The position numbers and the translations under genes were made by a program. 64,000 bases of DNA, from positions 1 through 64,000 of the forward strand of contig JBGALT010000001.1 in the NCBI GenBank assembly GCA_044223665.1. The letters are read 5' to 3'. Below the pieces are notes generated by a model. That model had not been told where the DNA came from. It saw nothing but the letters and a program-made list of their open reading frames with translations, and did no database searches. This document shows, in pieces, positions 1 to 9,100 of the stretch (the stretch's first letter is position 1; every line of letters starts with the position of its first letter). Origin of the DNA: JBBSAT01 sp044223665. GTDB lineage: Bacteria; Myxococcota_A; Polyangia; Polyangiales; Sandaracinaceae.

Positions 1-138
1 GGCCTCGCGCAGTGCACCGAGCTCGTGTGGCACCTCCGCGGCCAGGCCGGCGAGCGCCAGGTCCCGAACGCCAAGGTCGCGCTCCAGCACAACCTCGGCC
101 TCGGCGGCGCCTGCGTCGTGACGATGTACCGGGTCTGA
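1..138 (+). CDS. C-terminal end of a thiolase (SCP-x/lipid-transfer type)
   Basis: The window opens inside this gene; the last 45 codons are visible and end at TGA 136-138. The residues include ELVWHLRGQAG and VALQHNLGLGGA, which match the C-terminal region of SCP-x/lipid-transfer thiolases, where the HNxGxGG segment forms part of the active site. The family acts on acyl-CoA thioesters in beta-oxidation-like or sterol side-chain degradation. Nothing upstream is available, so operon partners are unknown. Confidence 0.75.
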   Translation, partial: GLAQCTELVWHLRGQAGERQVPNAKVALQHNLGLGGACVVTMYRV

Positions 139-167
139 GCGTCGTCGCGGCTCGCGAGAACGAAGGC

Positions 168-191
168 GCCGGTCTCCGCGAGGAGGCCGGC
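168..191. terminator. Strong hairpin between convergent genes
   Basis: A 10-bp stem (168-177 with 182-191, one G-T pair) closes a 4-base GCGA loop. It sits between the thiolase stop at 138 and the stop of the minus-strand gene at 219, where a bidirectional terminator would be expected. There is no T-run, so intrinsic termination is an inference from position and stem strength. Confidence 0.45.
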
Positions 192-218
192 GTCTGCTTC
201 GTGGGTGTGTGCGACGTG

Positions 219-716
219 TCAGGCCCCGAGGCCGGCGCGGACCGCGCGCAGCGCCCGCACGATCACGTCGGAGGGCGTCGTGCGATCGACGGCGCCCTTC
301 GCGCGATGCTCGACGCACCACGCCACGCTCTCGTCGAGGTGACCGTGCACGCTCGACGGGGACTTCGCACGGGCGAGCATGTCGATCCCCGACACGATGG
401 CGCGCACCGTGGCCGCCTGGAAGCCCTTGCCCTCGATCAGCGTCGCGCGCGCGATGTTCCATTGCGCGTGGGCATCGGTCACCTCGGCCGCAGCGCTGCG
501 CGCCGGGCCGTCCATGCTGAGCCCGGCCGACGGGAGCACCCACGTCAGCGACGGGAACCCGCTCGGCTCGAGCTCGCGCATCTTCGAGAGCGCGGGGCCC
601 GCGGCGCGCATGTCCGGCTCGGCGCACGGGGCGTGGAGGATCATCACCCAGAGACCTCCCACGGCGCCGTACGTCACCGCGCTCGTGCGGCCGAGCTCGG
701 TCCAGCCATCGCTCAC
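219..716 (-). CDS. Unrecognised 165-aa protein, coupled to the upstream lipoprotein gene
   Basis: I do not recognise the family. The GTG start at 716 shares bases with the TGA of the upstream gene (GTGA), which fixes this start and implies translational coupling. The protein has no signal peptide and no clear membrane span. A segment at residues 99-111 (FQAATVRAIVSGI) closely resembles residues 100-112 (FGAALVRGVLTGI) of the 167-aa product of 33324-33827. The two are equal in length and probably members of one lineage-specific cytosolic family. Function is unknown. Confidence 0.7.
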   Translation of the reverse strand: MSDGWTELGRTSAVTYGAVGGLWVMILHAPCAEPDMRAAGPALSKMRELEPSGFPSLTWVLPSAGLSMDGPARSAAAEVTDAHAQWNIARATLIEGKGFQAATVRAIVSGIDMLARAKSPSSVHGHLDESVAWCVEHRAKGAVDRTTPSDVIVRALRAVRAGLGA

Positions 717-1336
717 CGGCGCATGCTCGACGCAGCCGCGGTCGTAACGAAGTAGTGGGGCGGCCAGTGCCGGTACCACTCGGCCTCGACGATCGGCTGC
801 TCGGCCTCGTCGTTGCCGGGAGAGACGCCGTAGACGCGCACGAGCGAGCCGACCGCGAGGCGCGTTCGCCCTTCCGCGCCGTCCTCGGGGCGCATGTGCA
901 CGCGCGCGACGAAGCGACCGATCTCGCGCTCCGACACCGTGACGCGGCACGAGTCGCTGCTCGAGGTCGAACAGAGGTGACGGTCCTGGTGCGCGCGCAG
1001 CGAGAGCACGAGGCGCGTGGCATCGCCGTCGGCCGCGGGCGCCTCCACGACGACGCCGAACCAGCCGACGAAGGGACGCTCGCCCGGGCGCAGGCGGCGG
1101 ACCTCTTCGTAGCTCGCGTCGACGGTGCGACGCAGGTACGCGTCCTCTCCGTCGATGGTGCTGTACTCGTGGGCATAGCCGTACTGGCCGCCGCCCCCGC
1201 AGGCGGGAACCAGGGTGAGAGCGAAGACGGCGAGAACGGCGATCGAGCGGGGGTGTGATCGCTGGCGGTGCTCAGCGGCGACGCGCCGCGATCCCGGCCT
1301 TGATGCCGCGTCCGAGCAAGCTCGGACGCTCGCCAC
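713..1336 (-). CDS. Putative lipoprotein, start uncertain
   Basis: The core is a short hydrophobic signal (IAVLAVFALTLVPAC) with a lipobox Cys followed by Gly residues, typical of an exported lipoprotein, then about 145 residues with no recognised domain. The reliable open frame begins near 1243 with ATC, a poor start codon. The first usable in-frame start is GTG 1336 (preceded by GAGGG), but it lies inside the dispersed repeat at 1253-1497. Repeat insertion may have displaced the original start and added about 30 residues. The stop overlaps the start of the next gene. Confidence 0.6.
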   Translation of the reverse strand: MASVRACSDAASRPGSRRVAAEHRQRSHPRSIAVLAVFALTLVPACGGGGQYGYAHEYSTIDGEDAYLRRTVDASYEEVRRLRPGERPFVGWFGVVVEAPAADGDATRLVLSLRAHQDRHLCSTSSSDSCRVTVSEREIGRFVARVHMRPEDGAEGRTRLAVGSLVRVYGVSPGNDEAEQPIVEAEWYRHWPPHYFVTTAAASSMRR

Positions 1337-1497
1337 CTCACCCTCTGGGCGCTGCTCACGGCCGGTCGGCCGCTGCGCTGCGTCCTCGGGCTCGGCGACG
1401 CCTGAAGGCCGGTCTCGCGACGCGACATGCATGAGGCCTCGACCGTTCTGCGCAGCAGTCTCGTCGCAAGACTTCACCACCGCGTTGGATCACACCC
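1253..1497 (+). repeat. Dispersed repeat, copy 1 (about 245 bp)
   Basis: Both ends of this block match, in reverse orientation, the block at 44326-44602. The left end runs from GTGATCGCTGGCGGTGCTC to CTCGCCACCTCACCCT; the right end spans CGACCGTTCTGCGCAGC to CGCGTTGGATCACA. The middle differs in length and sequence. It contains a perfect 10-bp palindrome (1308-1317 with 1320-1329) separated by AA. A partial third copy is at 24660-24735. No transposase is nearby. Confidence 0.8.
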
Positions 1498-1583
1498 CAT
1501 CTCGGGGGTGATCGCGGAAGCGAGCCGCTCACGCGCGCGAACGCGAGTCGCCGCTCCCGAGGGCGCGCGCTATCGGAACGTCC

Positions 1584-2252
1584 ATGATCGAGCTGCTCGG
1601 GCTTCCGTACTCTCCGTGGACCGAGAAGGCGAAGTGGGCGCTCGACGTCCGCCAGGTGCCCTACCGGTACCGCTTCTATCAGCCGCTGGTCGGGGAGCCG
1701 GCGCTCCGAGCGAAGACGGGACGCTGGCGCGGCCGGGTCACGGTGCCCGTCCTGACCGACGACACCGGGCGGGTCCACACGGACTCGGCCGACATCGCCC
1801 GCTTCGCCGACGAGCACGGCACGGCCGAAGGCGCGCGGCTCTTTCCCGGCGACGCCAGCGCGGAGATCGCCGAGTGGGTCGCGCGGAGCGAGCGCGTGCT
1901 CGACGCGGGTCGCGTGCTCTCGCTCCATCGAACGCTGGAGAGCCCCGAGGCGTTGCGGGAGCTCGTTCCGCGCGGGCTGCGCAGCGCGCTCGGTGGACTC
2001 GCGACGACGGTGGGACGCTTCGGGGTGGAGCGAACGCTGCGCAAGTACGGCGGGCGCGAGCGAACGCTCGCCGAGAGCGAGCGGACCGTGCGCGAAGGGC
2101 TCGACGCGCTGCGGGTCACGCCGCCGAGCTTCGGTCTCAAGCTCGGCAAGGCGAGCCGCGCGGGGTTCACCCACCCGGCGCTGGCCGCCGCGTACCCCGA
2201 CCTGCTCGCGTGGCGCGACGCGATCTACGAGGCGCATCGCCCGCGCACCTGA
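1584..2252 (+). CDS. Glutathione S-transferase-like protein
   Basis: A 222-aa protein starting IELLGLPYSPWTEKAKWAL, the first beta strand and Ser/Trp loop of the thioredoxin-fold GST N-terminal domain. The VPVL motif with a cis-Pro near residue 55 and a following DSADIARFAD segment complete the glutathione-binding half. The rest is the helical C-terminal domain. Length is normal for the family. A TATCGG element ends 7 nt before ATG 1584, suggesting a very short or absent leader. Substrate is unknown. Confidence 0.75.
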   Translation: MIELLGLPYSPWTEKAKWALDVRQVPYRYRFYQPLVGEPALRAKTGRWRGRVTVPVLTDDTGRVHTDSADIARFADEHGTAEGARLFPGDASAEIAEWVARSERVLDAGRVLSLHRTLESPEALRELVPRGLRSALGGLATTVGRFGVERTLRKYGGRERTLAESERTVREGLDALRVTPPSFGLKLGKASRAGFTHPALAAAYPDLLAWRDAIYEAHRPRT

Positions 2253-2332
2253 CCGCGGGGCGAGCATCCCCGGACCCGCTCGAGTCATTTTGCCCTACCG
2301 CTTCGCGCCTCTTCGGGCCACGTTCCGCGCGC

Positions 2333-3829
2333 ATGTTCAGCCAGTACACGCTGGTCTTCGGCTTCGCCAAGCAAGTGCTCGAAGGAGCACGGAAGAAGCC
2401 GGTCCTCTTCGCACCGCTCGCGATGAACATCGCGCTCGCCGTGCCGGTCAACGCGCTCCTCATCGCGCTCTCGCTCGTGCTCTCGGACGGCCTGGCGAGC
2501 CTGCTCATGCCCGTCGGCCTCGCGGCGCTGTACTTCATCGACTACTTCGCGGGCGGTCTGAACACCGCGATGGTCTACGAGCAGCAGACGAGCGGGAACG
2601 CGACCCTGGGAGCGGCCTTCAAGCGCACGATGAAGGCGAGCCTCGGGATCCTCGTGTTCGCGGTCGTGAGCGGCCTGCTCGACTTCGCGGTGCAGGTGCT
2701 GAGCCAGAGGCGGCTGCACATGCTGCGACCGCTGCTCCTGATCGTCCGCAGCTTCTGGAGCACGGCCACGTTCGTGATCATGCCGTCGATGGTCATCGAG
2801 GGGCTGGGCTTCGGCGCCGCCTTCAAGCGCAGCAAGGAGCTGGCCGAGAAGGACCCGACGCAGATCGGCGTGGGATACGTCGGCATCGGCCTGGCGACCT
2901 CGCTGATCAGCATGGTCGGTTTCGTCCTCGTCTCGTTCGTGGGCTACCGGATCCTGTGGCCCATCAGCCCGCTCCTCGGCCTGGCGTTCTCGCTCGTGGT
3001 CCTCAACGCGACGTGGGCGATCGCCGCGTACCTGAAGAGCACCTACTACACGTGCTTCTACATGTGGACGCGCGAGTGCGAGCGCAACCAGGGCGTCCAT
3101 CCCGCATTCGCGCCGGCGCCGCTCCGGAACGTGCTCTCGGGGGTCGACTTCGGCGCGATGGGCGTCCAGCTCGTGCCAGCGGCCGCCGCGGTCGCGGTCG
3201 CTTTCGCGGGCGGCCCCGCGCAGCCCGGGCTCGGGCTCGGTGCTCCGGCGCCGGGCGGCCCCGCGCCGGCGCCCGTGGTGTCGTCGTTCGTGGCTCCGGC
3301 CCCCGCACCGCAGCCCTACCCGCAGCCGCAGCTCTCCGCGCCCGCGCCTCAGCCCGCGCCCGCGCAAGCGCAGTTCGTCATCCCCGCGCCGCGACCCTAT
3401 CCGCAGCCACAGCCCACGCCGCAGCCGCAGTTCGCTGCGCCCGCGCCGCAGCCGTACCCGCAGCCCCCGCCGCAGTTCGCCGCGCCCGCGCAGCCGTACC
3501 CGCAGCCCCAGCTCGCCGCGCCCGCGCCGCAACCGTACCCGCAGCCCCAGCCGCAGTTCGCCGCGCCCGCGCCGCAGCCGTACCCGCAGGCCCAGCCCCA
3601 GCCCCAGTTCTCCGCGCCGGCCCCGCGGCCTTACCCGCAGCCAGCGCCCGCACCGCAGCCGTATCCGGCCGCGCCCGCGCCTCAGCCTCACGCGGTCCCG
3701 GCGTCGAGGCCGTTGCCGCAGCCCGCGCCGCAGCCGAACGCGTACGACGCCGCGCATCCCGAGCTCGACCCGGGCGAGCTCGAGGGCGAAGCGACCGTGA
3801 TGACGCCGAGCCCTTTCGACGTGGAGTAG
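2333..3829 (+). CDS. Integral membrane protein (DUF6159-like) with Pro/Gln/Tyr repeat tail
   Basis: A 498-aa protein. Residues 1 to about 265 hold roughly six membrane segments and a soluble start (FSQYTLVFGFAKQVLEGARKKP) like the DUF6159 family of unknown function. From about residue 310 to 480 the protein is almost entirely Pro, Gln, Ala and Tyr with recurring QPYPQP units, followed by an acidic end. Such a tail is disordered and likely cytoplasmic, a possible docking region. The DUF6159 assignment is from memory of the family pattern. Confidence 0.7.
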   Translation: MFSQYTLVFGFAKQVLEGARKKPVLFAPLAMNIALAVPVNALLIALSLVLSDGLASLLMPVGLAALYFIDYFAGGLNTAMVYEQQTSGNATLGAAFKRTMKASLGILVFAVVSGLLDFAVQVLSQRRLHMLRPLLLIVRSFWSTATFVIMPSMVIEGLGFGAAFKRSKELAEKDPTQIGVGYVGIGLATSLISMVGFVLVSFVGYRILWPISPLLGLAFSLVVLNATWAIAAYLKSTYYTCFYMWTRECERNQGVHPAFAPAPLRNVLSGVDFGAMGVQLVPAAAAVAVAFAGGPAQPGLGLGAPAPGGPAPAPVVSSFVAPAPAPQPYPQPQLSAPAPQPAPAQAQFVIPAPRPYPQPQPTPQPQFAAPAPQPYPQPPPQFAAPAQPYPQPQLAAPAPQPYPQPQPQFAAPAPQPYPQAQPQPQFSAPAPRPYPQPAPAPQPYPAAPAPQPHAVPASRPLPQPAPQPNAYDAAHPELDPGELEGEATVMTPSPFDVE

Positions 3830-3850
3830 GATCGCGGACGGCGCGACCGA

Positions 3851-4798
3851 TCAGCGCGTGGCGGGCGCGAGCGCCGTCGCCAGCGCCTCGACACCGACCG
3901 CCCCGACGAAGCAGCGCTCCTTGCGGCTCGAGGTGAGCTTGGCGACCCAGTCGGTGAAGCCCCCGTCCCCGAGCGGAAACCGGTCGTGCTCGCGCTGGAT
4001 CCACACGCCGAAGCAGAGACCGCCGTAGTAGCCGCTCGCGGCGACGCGCGCGCCGTCGATCTCGCCCGGCACGTCGGGCCAGGCCGCTCGCAGCGCCGCC
4101 GCGACGCGCTCGGCGACCGGCGCGTGCGGGGCGTCCGGAGAGAGCGCGACGACGGGACGGTCGCAGAGGTGACCGCGTGCCGCGAGCACCCGCACGAGCT
4201 CGAGCTGCACCGTGATCGCGCGCTCGACCTCGCGCGCCTCGAACGCGCGCCCGCCGGGATCGCGCCCGGCCGCCACGGTCACGAAGAGCTGGAAGTGCGG
4301 ACGGAACTCGGGACGCGCGAGCGGCTGAGCGCGCACCACGCGCTGGTTGGCGACCAGCGAGACCGTCGGCCCTCGGGGATCGGCCGCACGCCGCACGGCC
4401 GCCTCGAGCGCGAGCAGGTTCGAGCTGTCGGAGGCGACCTCGGTGCCTCGCATCGTGCTCACGATCTTGTTCTGCGAGACGGTGGCCACCGATGCGCAGC
4501 ACGCGAGCGGCGCGAGAGGCGAAGGAGCGATCGGCACGAACCCGTGCGCGGCGGCGATCGTGAGAGCGTCGCGCTCGATCGCGTTGAGCAAGAGCGGATC
4601 GGCCGCGGAGGGACGGACGAAACGATCGGTCTCGTACTGCCGGCGCACCTCGGCCGGCGAGCGCGCGGCCGCGCGTCGTGTCGCGACCTCGAGCAGCAGC
4701 GACGAGAGATCGCTCGCGCCGAGCTGCTCCGCGAGGGCCGTCACGAGATCCTCGCTCTCACCCAGCCCTCGCGTGATGCGCTCCAGTAGCTCGTCCAT
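3851..4798 (-). CDS. Conserved hypothetical protein, 315 aa
   Basis: The product has a helical N-terminus and a Cys/Ser-rich loop (LAPLACCASVATVSQNK) followed by RGTEVASDSSNLLALEAAVRR near residues 117-137. It has no signal peptide or membrane span. The pattern resembles conserved cytosolic hypothetical proteins with an aminoacyl-tRNA-synthetase-like fold, but I cannot name the family with confidence. It converges with the membrane protein gene, leaving 21 bases between stops, and lies 142 bases downstream of ftsK on the same strand. Confidence 0.65.
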   Translation of the reverse strand: MDELLERITRGLGESEDLVTALAEQLGASDLSSLLLEVATRRAAARSPAEVRRQYETDRFVRPSAADPLLLNAIERDALTIAAAHGFVPIAPSPLAPLACCASVATVSQNKIVSTMRGTEVASDSSNLLALEAAVRRAADPRGPTVSLVANQRVVRAQPLARPEFRPHFQLFVTVAAGRDPGGRAFEAREVERAITVQLELVRVLAARGHLCDRPVVALSPDAPHAPVAERVAAALRAAWPDVPGEIDGARVAASGYYGGLCFGVWIQREHDRFPLGDGGFTDWVAKLTSSRKERCFVGAVGVEALATALAPATR

Positions 4799-4940
4799 GG
4801 TGGTGCCCGAAGGCTCGCACGCGCGGCGCCGTGCAGCACGCGCCGGGCGAACAGCGAGAGAGCGACGCGATCGAGCGTCGCGACCGCCGCTGTGAGGGCC
4901 GGAACGCCCGTCCGGCGGCGCCCCTTCGCCCGTCCTCGCT

Positions 4941-7571
4941 TCAGATCGCGCTGACGAGGACCTCGCGGCGGCCGCCGGCCTTTCCGCTCGCGGCGCCGAC
5001 GACGCCTTCCTTCTCCATCTGCTCGACGAGCTTGGCGGCCTTGTTGTAGCCGACGCCGAGCTGCCGCTGCAGGTGCGAGATCGAGCAGTAGCCCGCCGCC
5101 ACCACGGCCGCGACGGCCTTGTCGTAGAGCGGGTCGTCGCTCTTGGGCAGACCGTCCTCGCCGCCTTCGCCCTCTTCGTCGTCGCGCGGCGCGACGATGC
5201 GCTCGTCGTAGACCGGCTTGCCCTGCGCGCGCAGGTGATCGGTCACGACCTGCACCTCGTGCTCGCCGATGTACGCCGAGTGCACGCGCTTCAGCTCGCT
5301 CGCCCCTGGCGGCAGCATGAGCATGTCGCCCTGCCCGAGCAGGTGCTCGGCGCCGTTCTGGTTGATGATGGTCTGGCTGTCCTGGCGCTGGCTCACCTTG
5401 AAGGCGATGCGGGCCGGGAAGTTCGCCTTGATCATGCCGGTGATGACGTCGACGCTCGGGCGCTGCGTCGCGAGGATCACGTGGATGCCGGCGGCGCGTG
5501 CCTTCTGCGCGAGGCGAGCGATCGCCGCTTCGACGTCCTTGGCGGCGACCATCATGAGGTCGGCGAACTCGTCGACGACGACCACGATGTAGGGGAGCTT
5601 CGTCGGCATCGGGAGCGGATCGGCGTGCTCGTCGTCCGACGGATTCAGGAGCACTTCCTCGCCGTCGATGCCCTGCGCGACCTGCTTGCCGGCCTTCTTC
5701 GGCGAGAGCTTCTCGGGCGCGAGCTCGCCGGCGATCACCTTCTCGACACGCTCGTTGTAGGTGACGATGTTCCGCGCGCCCGCGTCGGCGAACATCTGGT
5801 AGCGCCGCTCCATCTCGTCGACCGCCCAGCGCAACGCGAGCGAGGCCTTCTTCATGTCGGTGACGACCGGCAGCAGCATGTGCGGGATCGCGTCGAACAC
5901 CGCGAGCTCGACCACCTTCGGGTCGATCATGAGCATGCGCACTTCGTCGGGCGTGCGCTTCATGAGGAGCGAGGTGAGCATCACGTTGAGCCCGACGCTC
6001 TTGCCGGCGCCGGTCGCGCCGGCGACGAGCAGGTGCGGCATCTTCGCGAGGTCGCCGTAGACGGGCTTGCCTGCGATGTCCTTGCCGAGCGCGACCGGCA
6101 GAGCGGCCTTGCTCTCGCTCCAGCCGGGCGCCTCCAGGATCTCGCGCAGCGAGACCATCTGCCGGTGCTTGTTCGGCAGCTCGAAGCCGACGCGCTCCTT
6201 CTCCGGGATCGGCGCGACGATGCGGACCTTCTGCGCGGCGAGCGCCATCGCGAGGTCGTTCTGGAGCGCCTGGATGCGCGAGATCTTCGTGCCGGGCGCC
6301 GGCTCGAACTCGTACATCGTGACGACGGGGCCCGGGTGGATCTCGTCGACGCGCCCGCGCACGCCGTAGCTCTCGAGCTTCTGCACGAGCTTCTCGGCGT
6401 TCTCGCGGAGCAGCTTGGCGTCGATGATGAGCTCGCCCGGCGGCGGCGGATCGAGCAGCCCCGGCGGCGGAAGCACGAACTCGCCCTTCTTCTTCGGCAG
6501 CGGGGGCGGCTCCATCTTCACGACGGTGGGCACCGGCGCCGCCTTCGTCGGGGCGACGATCGTCGGCATCGCGCGCGCGGGCGGCTTGGGCCCGTCGACG
6601 TCCCGGTCTTCCTTGGGCGCGGCCGCGCGCGCACGACCCTTCGGAGGCTCGGACGCGCTCTGGCCCAGCTTGGCCGGCGCGTTGTCCTCCCCGTCCGCGA
6701 CGACGGCCGCGAGCGCATCGGCATCGGCCGCCAGCTCGCTCGGCTCGTCCTTCGCGGCGCTCTTCTTCCGTGCACGCTTGGGCGCGGACTCGCTCGGCAG
6801 ATCGACCGGCGTGTCGTGCGCCTCGACGAGCGACTCGCGCGGCGCGGCCACGACCTCGCCCGCGCTCGTCACGATGCGCGGCTTGTTCCGCTCGGCCTCG
6901 GCCTCGCGCTCCTGGCGCTCGATCTCGCGCGCCTCGCGGAAGGCGTCGACGAGCGAGCGCGCCCAGTCCACGACGCGCTGCGCGCCACCCTGGACGAGCT
7001 CGACGAGCTTGCGCGTGGTGCCGACGATCGAGAGCGAGGTCCGGAGGATCAGCGTCAGCAAGAGGACCGTCGTGCAGACGACGAACGCGCCGACCAGACC
7101 GAGCAGCGAGCGCAGCACCTCGCCGATCACCTCGCCGATCGCGCCGCCGGGCATGTGGCCCCCGAGCACCGTCTGGTCCGGCATCGCGAGGTGGAGCATC
7201 GCGCAGCCCACGAGCACGACGACCAGCACCGACGCGAGCCGCCCGGCGCCGATCGGGCGCACGTGCTTGCCGAACAGGCGCGCCGACAGGAGCGCGAGCT
7301 CGATCGGCACCACCCACGCGGCGATCCCGAACGCCGAGGCGAGCACGCCCGCGATCCACACGCCGAGCACGCCGATCCAGTCGTCACCGCCCCGCGCGTC
7401 GTAGGACGCGATCGAGAGCGCGACGAGCACGGTGAGCGAGAGGACGACGAGGCCCAGGATCTCGTGCCGGCGCGGCTCGGGATCGGACAGCGTGGCCTCG
7501 GCGGGACCGAGGTCGTCGTCGTCGATGGCGGGTGCGGGCGCTGCTGCGTGCTTGCGGGCCAAACGAGACAC
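4941..7571 (-). CDS. ftsK: DNA translocase FtsK/SpoIIIE
   Basis: Hexameric DNA pump that clears chromosomes from the division septum. Numbered from GTG 7571: four to five membrane segments at about 38-172, an Ala/Pro/charged linker to about 360, then the motor domain with Walker A GATGAGKS at 518-525 and Walker B YIVVVVDEF at 661-669, and a winged-helix gamma domain at about 814-872 (YNKAAKLVEQMEKEGVVG) that would read KOPS-type sites. Starts are ambiguous: TTG 7613, GTG 7571, or TTG 7562, which has GGAGGAG at ideal spacing. Length suits the family. Confidence 0.95.
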   Translation of the reverse strand: MSRLARKHAAAPAPAIDDDDLGPAEATLSDPEPRRHEILGLVVLSLTVLVALSIASYDARGGDDWIGVLGVWIAGVLASAFGIAAWVVPIELALLSARLFGKHVRPIGAGRLASVLVVVLVGCAMLHLAMPDQTVLGGHMPGGAIGEVIGEVLRSLLGLVGAFVVCTTVLLLTLILRTSLSIVGTTRKLVELVQGGAQRVVDWARSLVDAFREAREIERQEREAEAERNKPRIVTSAGEVVAAPRESLVEAHDTPVDLPSESAPKRARKKSAAKDEPSELAADADALAAVVADGEDNAPAKLGQSASEPPKGRARAAAPKEDRDVDGPKPPARAMPTIVAPTKAAPVPTVVKMEPPPLPKKKGEFVLPPPGLLDPPPPGELIIDAKLLRENAEKLVQKLESYGVRGRVDEIHPGPVVTMYEFEPAPGTKISRIQALQNDLAMALAAQKVRIVAPIPEKERVGFELPNKHRQMVSLREILEAPGWSESKAALPVALGKDIAGKPVYGDLAKMPHLLVAGATGAGKSVGLNVMLTSLLMKRTPDEVRMLMIDPKVVELAVFDAIPHMLLPVVTDMKKASLALRWAVDEMERRYQMFADAGARNIVTYNERVEKVIAGELAPEKLSPKKAGKQVAQGIDGEEVLLNPSDDEHADPLPMPTKLPYIVVVVDEFADLMMVAAKDVEAAIARLAQKARAAGIHVILATQRPSVDVITGMIKANFPARIAFKVSQRQDSQTIINQNGAEHLLGQGDMLMLPPGASELKRVHSAYIGEHEVQVVTDHLRAQGKPVYDERIVAPRDDEEGEGGEDGLPKSDDPLYDKAVAAVVAAGYCSISHLQRQLGVGYNKAAKLVEQMEKEGVVGAASGKAGGRREVLVSAI

Positions 7572-7683
7572 TCCTCCGAGGCCGAAGATCGGTCGGAGGG
7601 TGGAAAGGGTCAAAGTTTCGGCAGACTCGGCTCGCGCACGGGGCCGTGCCGCTCACCCGCCTTCGGGATACGATGCGCCACGC

Positions 7684-9081
7684 ATGTTCGGTCGCGCCTT
7701 TCTCCCGGCCCTCGTGGCCCTCGTGGTTCCCGGCGTCGCGCTCGCGCAATCGCCTTTCTCCACCCCGTCGACGGCGGCGAGCACGGGCTCCGAGACCGCG
7801 CCCCCGCCGGCCCCTCCTCGGCCACCGCCGGGGCGAGCCCCCGAGCGCTGCGGGATGACCGAGGCCACCGCCGACTACGGCGAGCTCGTCGTCGGCACGG
7901 TCGTCACCCTCCAGCGCCATCGCTTCGTGCGCGGAGACGACAACTGGGATCCGGCGATGGAGCGCTACCTCGGGCGCTCGGCGCACGTGACGCGGCTGAG
8001 CGGCGTGGACCAGAGCGGCTGCCCCGGCGTGCGGGTCGACGTGGACGGGAGCGCGCGTTTCTGGCGCGTCCGCGATCTCGGCATCGGCACGGATCTGCAG
8101 CCGCTGCCGGCAGAGGTCGTCCCCTCCGACGCGTTCCCTCAGAACTGCCACCAGGCGGAGATGGCGCCCAACTACGGCGCCGCCACCGTCGGCGCGACCG
8201 TGGTCCTCGGTCGTCATCGCATCTTCGAGGGCGACACCAACTGGGCCGAGGACATGGCGCAGTACGTGGGCCGCACCGCCCACGTCGTGCAGCCCGGCGG
8301 CCTGGACGCCGAGGGCTGCCCCGGCGTGCGCGTCGACATCGACGGCCAGGCGTGGTTCTGGCGCGTCCGCGACCTCACCCCGGCGGGCAGCGGCGACACC
8401 TACGATCCCTCGACCACGTACACACCGAGCCTCGGCGTGACCAGCGATCACGGGCGGCCCCCCGCCTCGATCGGCATCTTCGGCAGCGGCGGCGCGGCGG
8501 GCCCGCAAGCGTGCGGCCTGAGCGACGGTCAGATCGTGTGGGATCCGATCGCGCTCGGCGCCGAGGTGACGCTCGGCCAGCACCGCGAGGTGAACGGCGA
8601 CACGAACTGGGCGGACGAGATGGCGCCCTACGTCGGCCGCAGCGCGCACGTGACCGAGCTCGTGGGCGTCGACGAGCAGGGCTGCCCGATCGTCCACGTC
8701 GACGCCGACGGAGGCAGCTACTACTGGCGCGTCCGCGACATGACCGTCTTGCAAGGCGGCACCGCGGCGCCGGCGCCGACGTGGAGCGGGATCCAGACCT
8801 GGCCGAGCGACTGCGGTCAGGCGACCGCCTCGTACGGCCCGCTCACGATGGGCTCGCGGATCCTGCTCGGCGCGCACTCGCCCTACACGGGCCCCGATGG
8901 GCAAGGCAGCTTCGTCCAGGCGGATGCGAACTGGGCCGACGAGATGATGCAGTTCGTCGGGCAGGTCGCGACGGTGATCCAGCTCGACGGTCTCGACGAG
9001 GCCGGCTGCTCGGGCGTGCGGGTCGACGTGGACGGCGGCCAGTGGTTCTGGCGTATCCGCGACGCGCGGCCGGCTCCTTGA
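7684..9081 (+). CDS. Secreted protein with four copies of a roughly 80-residue repeat
   Basis: A 465-aa protein with a signal peptide (FLPALVALVVPGVALAQ) and a Pro-rich linker to residue 54. Four repeats follow at about 55-132, 141-231, 276-353 and 377-461. Each has GxxVxLGxHR, then GDTNWAxxM, YVGRxAHV, GCPGVRVDxDG and ends (W/Y)xWRVRD. Each repeat has paired Cys, so disulfides are likely outside the cytoplasm. I do not recognise a named domain. TACGAT ends 9 nt before the ATG. The ArsA-like gene follows after 19 bases, so the two may be co-transcribed. Confidence 0.8.
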   Translation: MFGRAFLPALVALVVPGVALAQSPFSTPSTAASTGSETAPPPAPPRPPPGRAPERCGMTEATADYGELVVGTVVTLQRHRFVRGDDNWDPAMERYLGRSAHVTRLSGVDQSGCPGVRVDVDGSARFWRVRDLGIGTDLQPLPAEVVPSDAFPQNCHQAEMAPNYGAATVGATVVLGRHRIFEGDTNWAEDMAQYVGRTAHVVQPGGLDAEGCPGVRVDIDGQAWFWRVRDLTPAGSGDTYDPSTTYTPSLGVTSDHGRPPASIGIFGSGGAAGPQACGLSDGQIVWDPIALGAEVTLGQHREVNGDTNWADEMAPYVGRSAHVTELVGVDEQGCPIVHVDADGGSYYWRVRDMTVLQGGTAAPAPTWSGIQTWPSDCGQATASYGPLTMGSRILLGAHSPYTGPDGQGSFVQADANWADEMMQFVGQVATVIQLDGLDEAGCSGVRVDVDGGQWFWRIRDARPAP

Positions 9082-9100
9082 ACCGGAGCGACACGCACCG

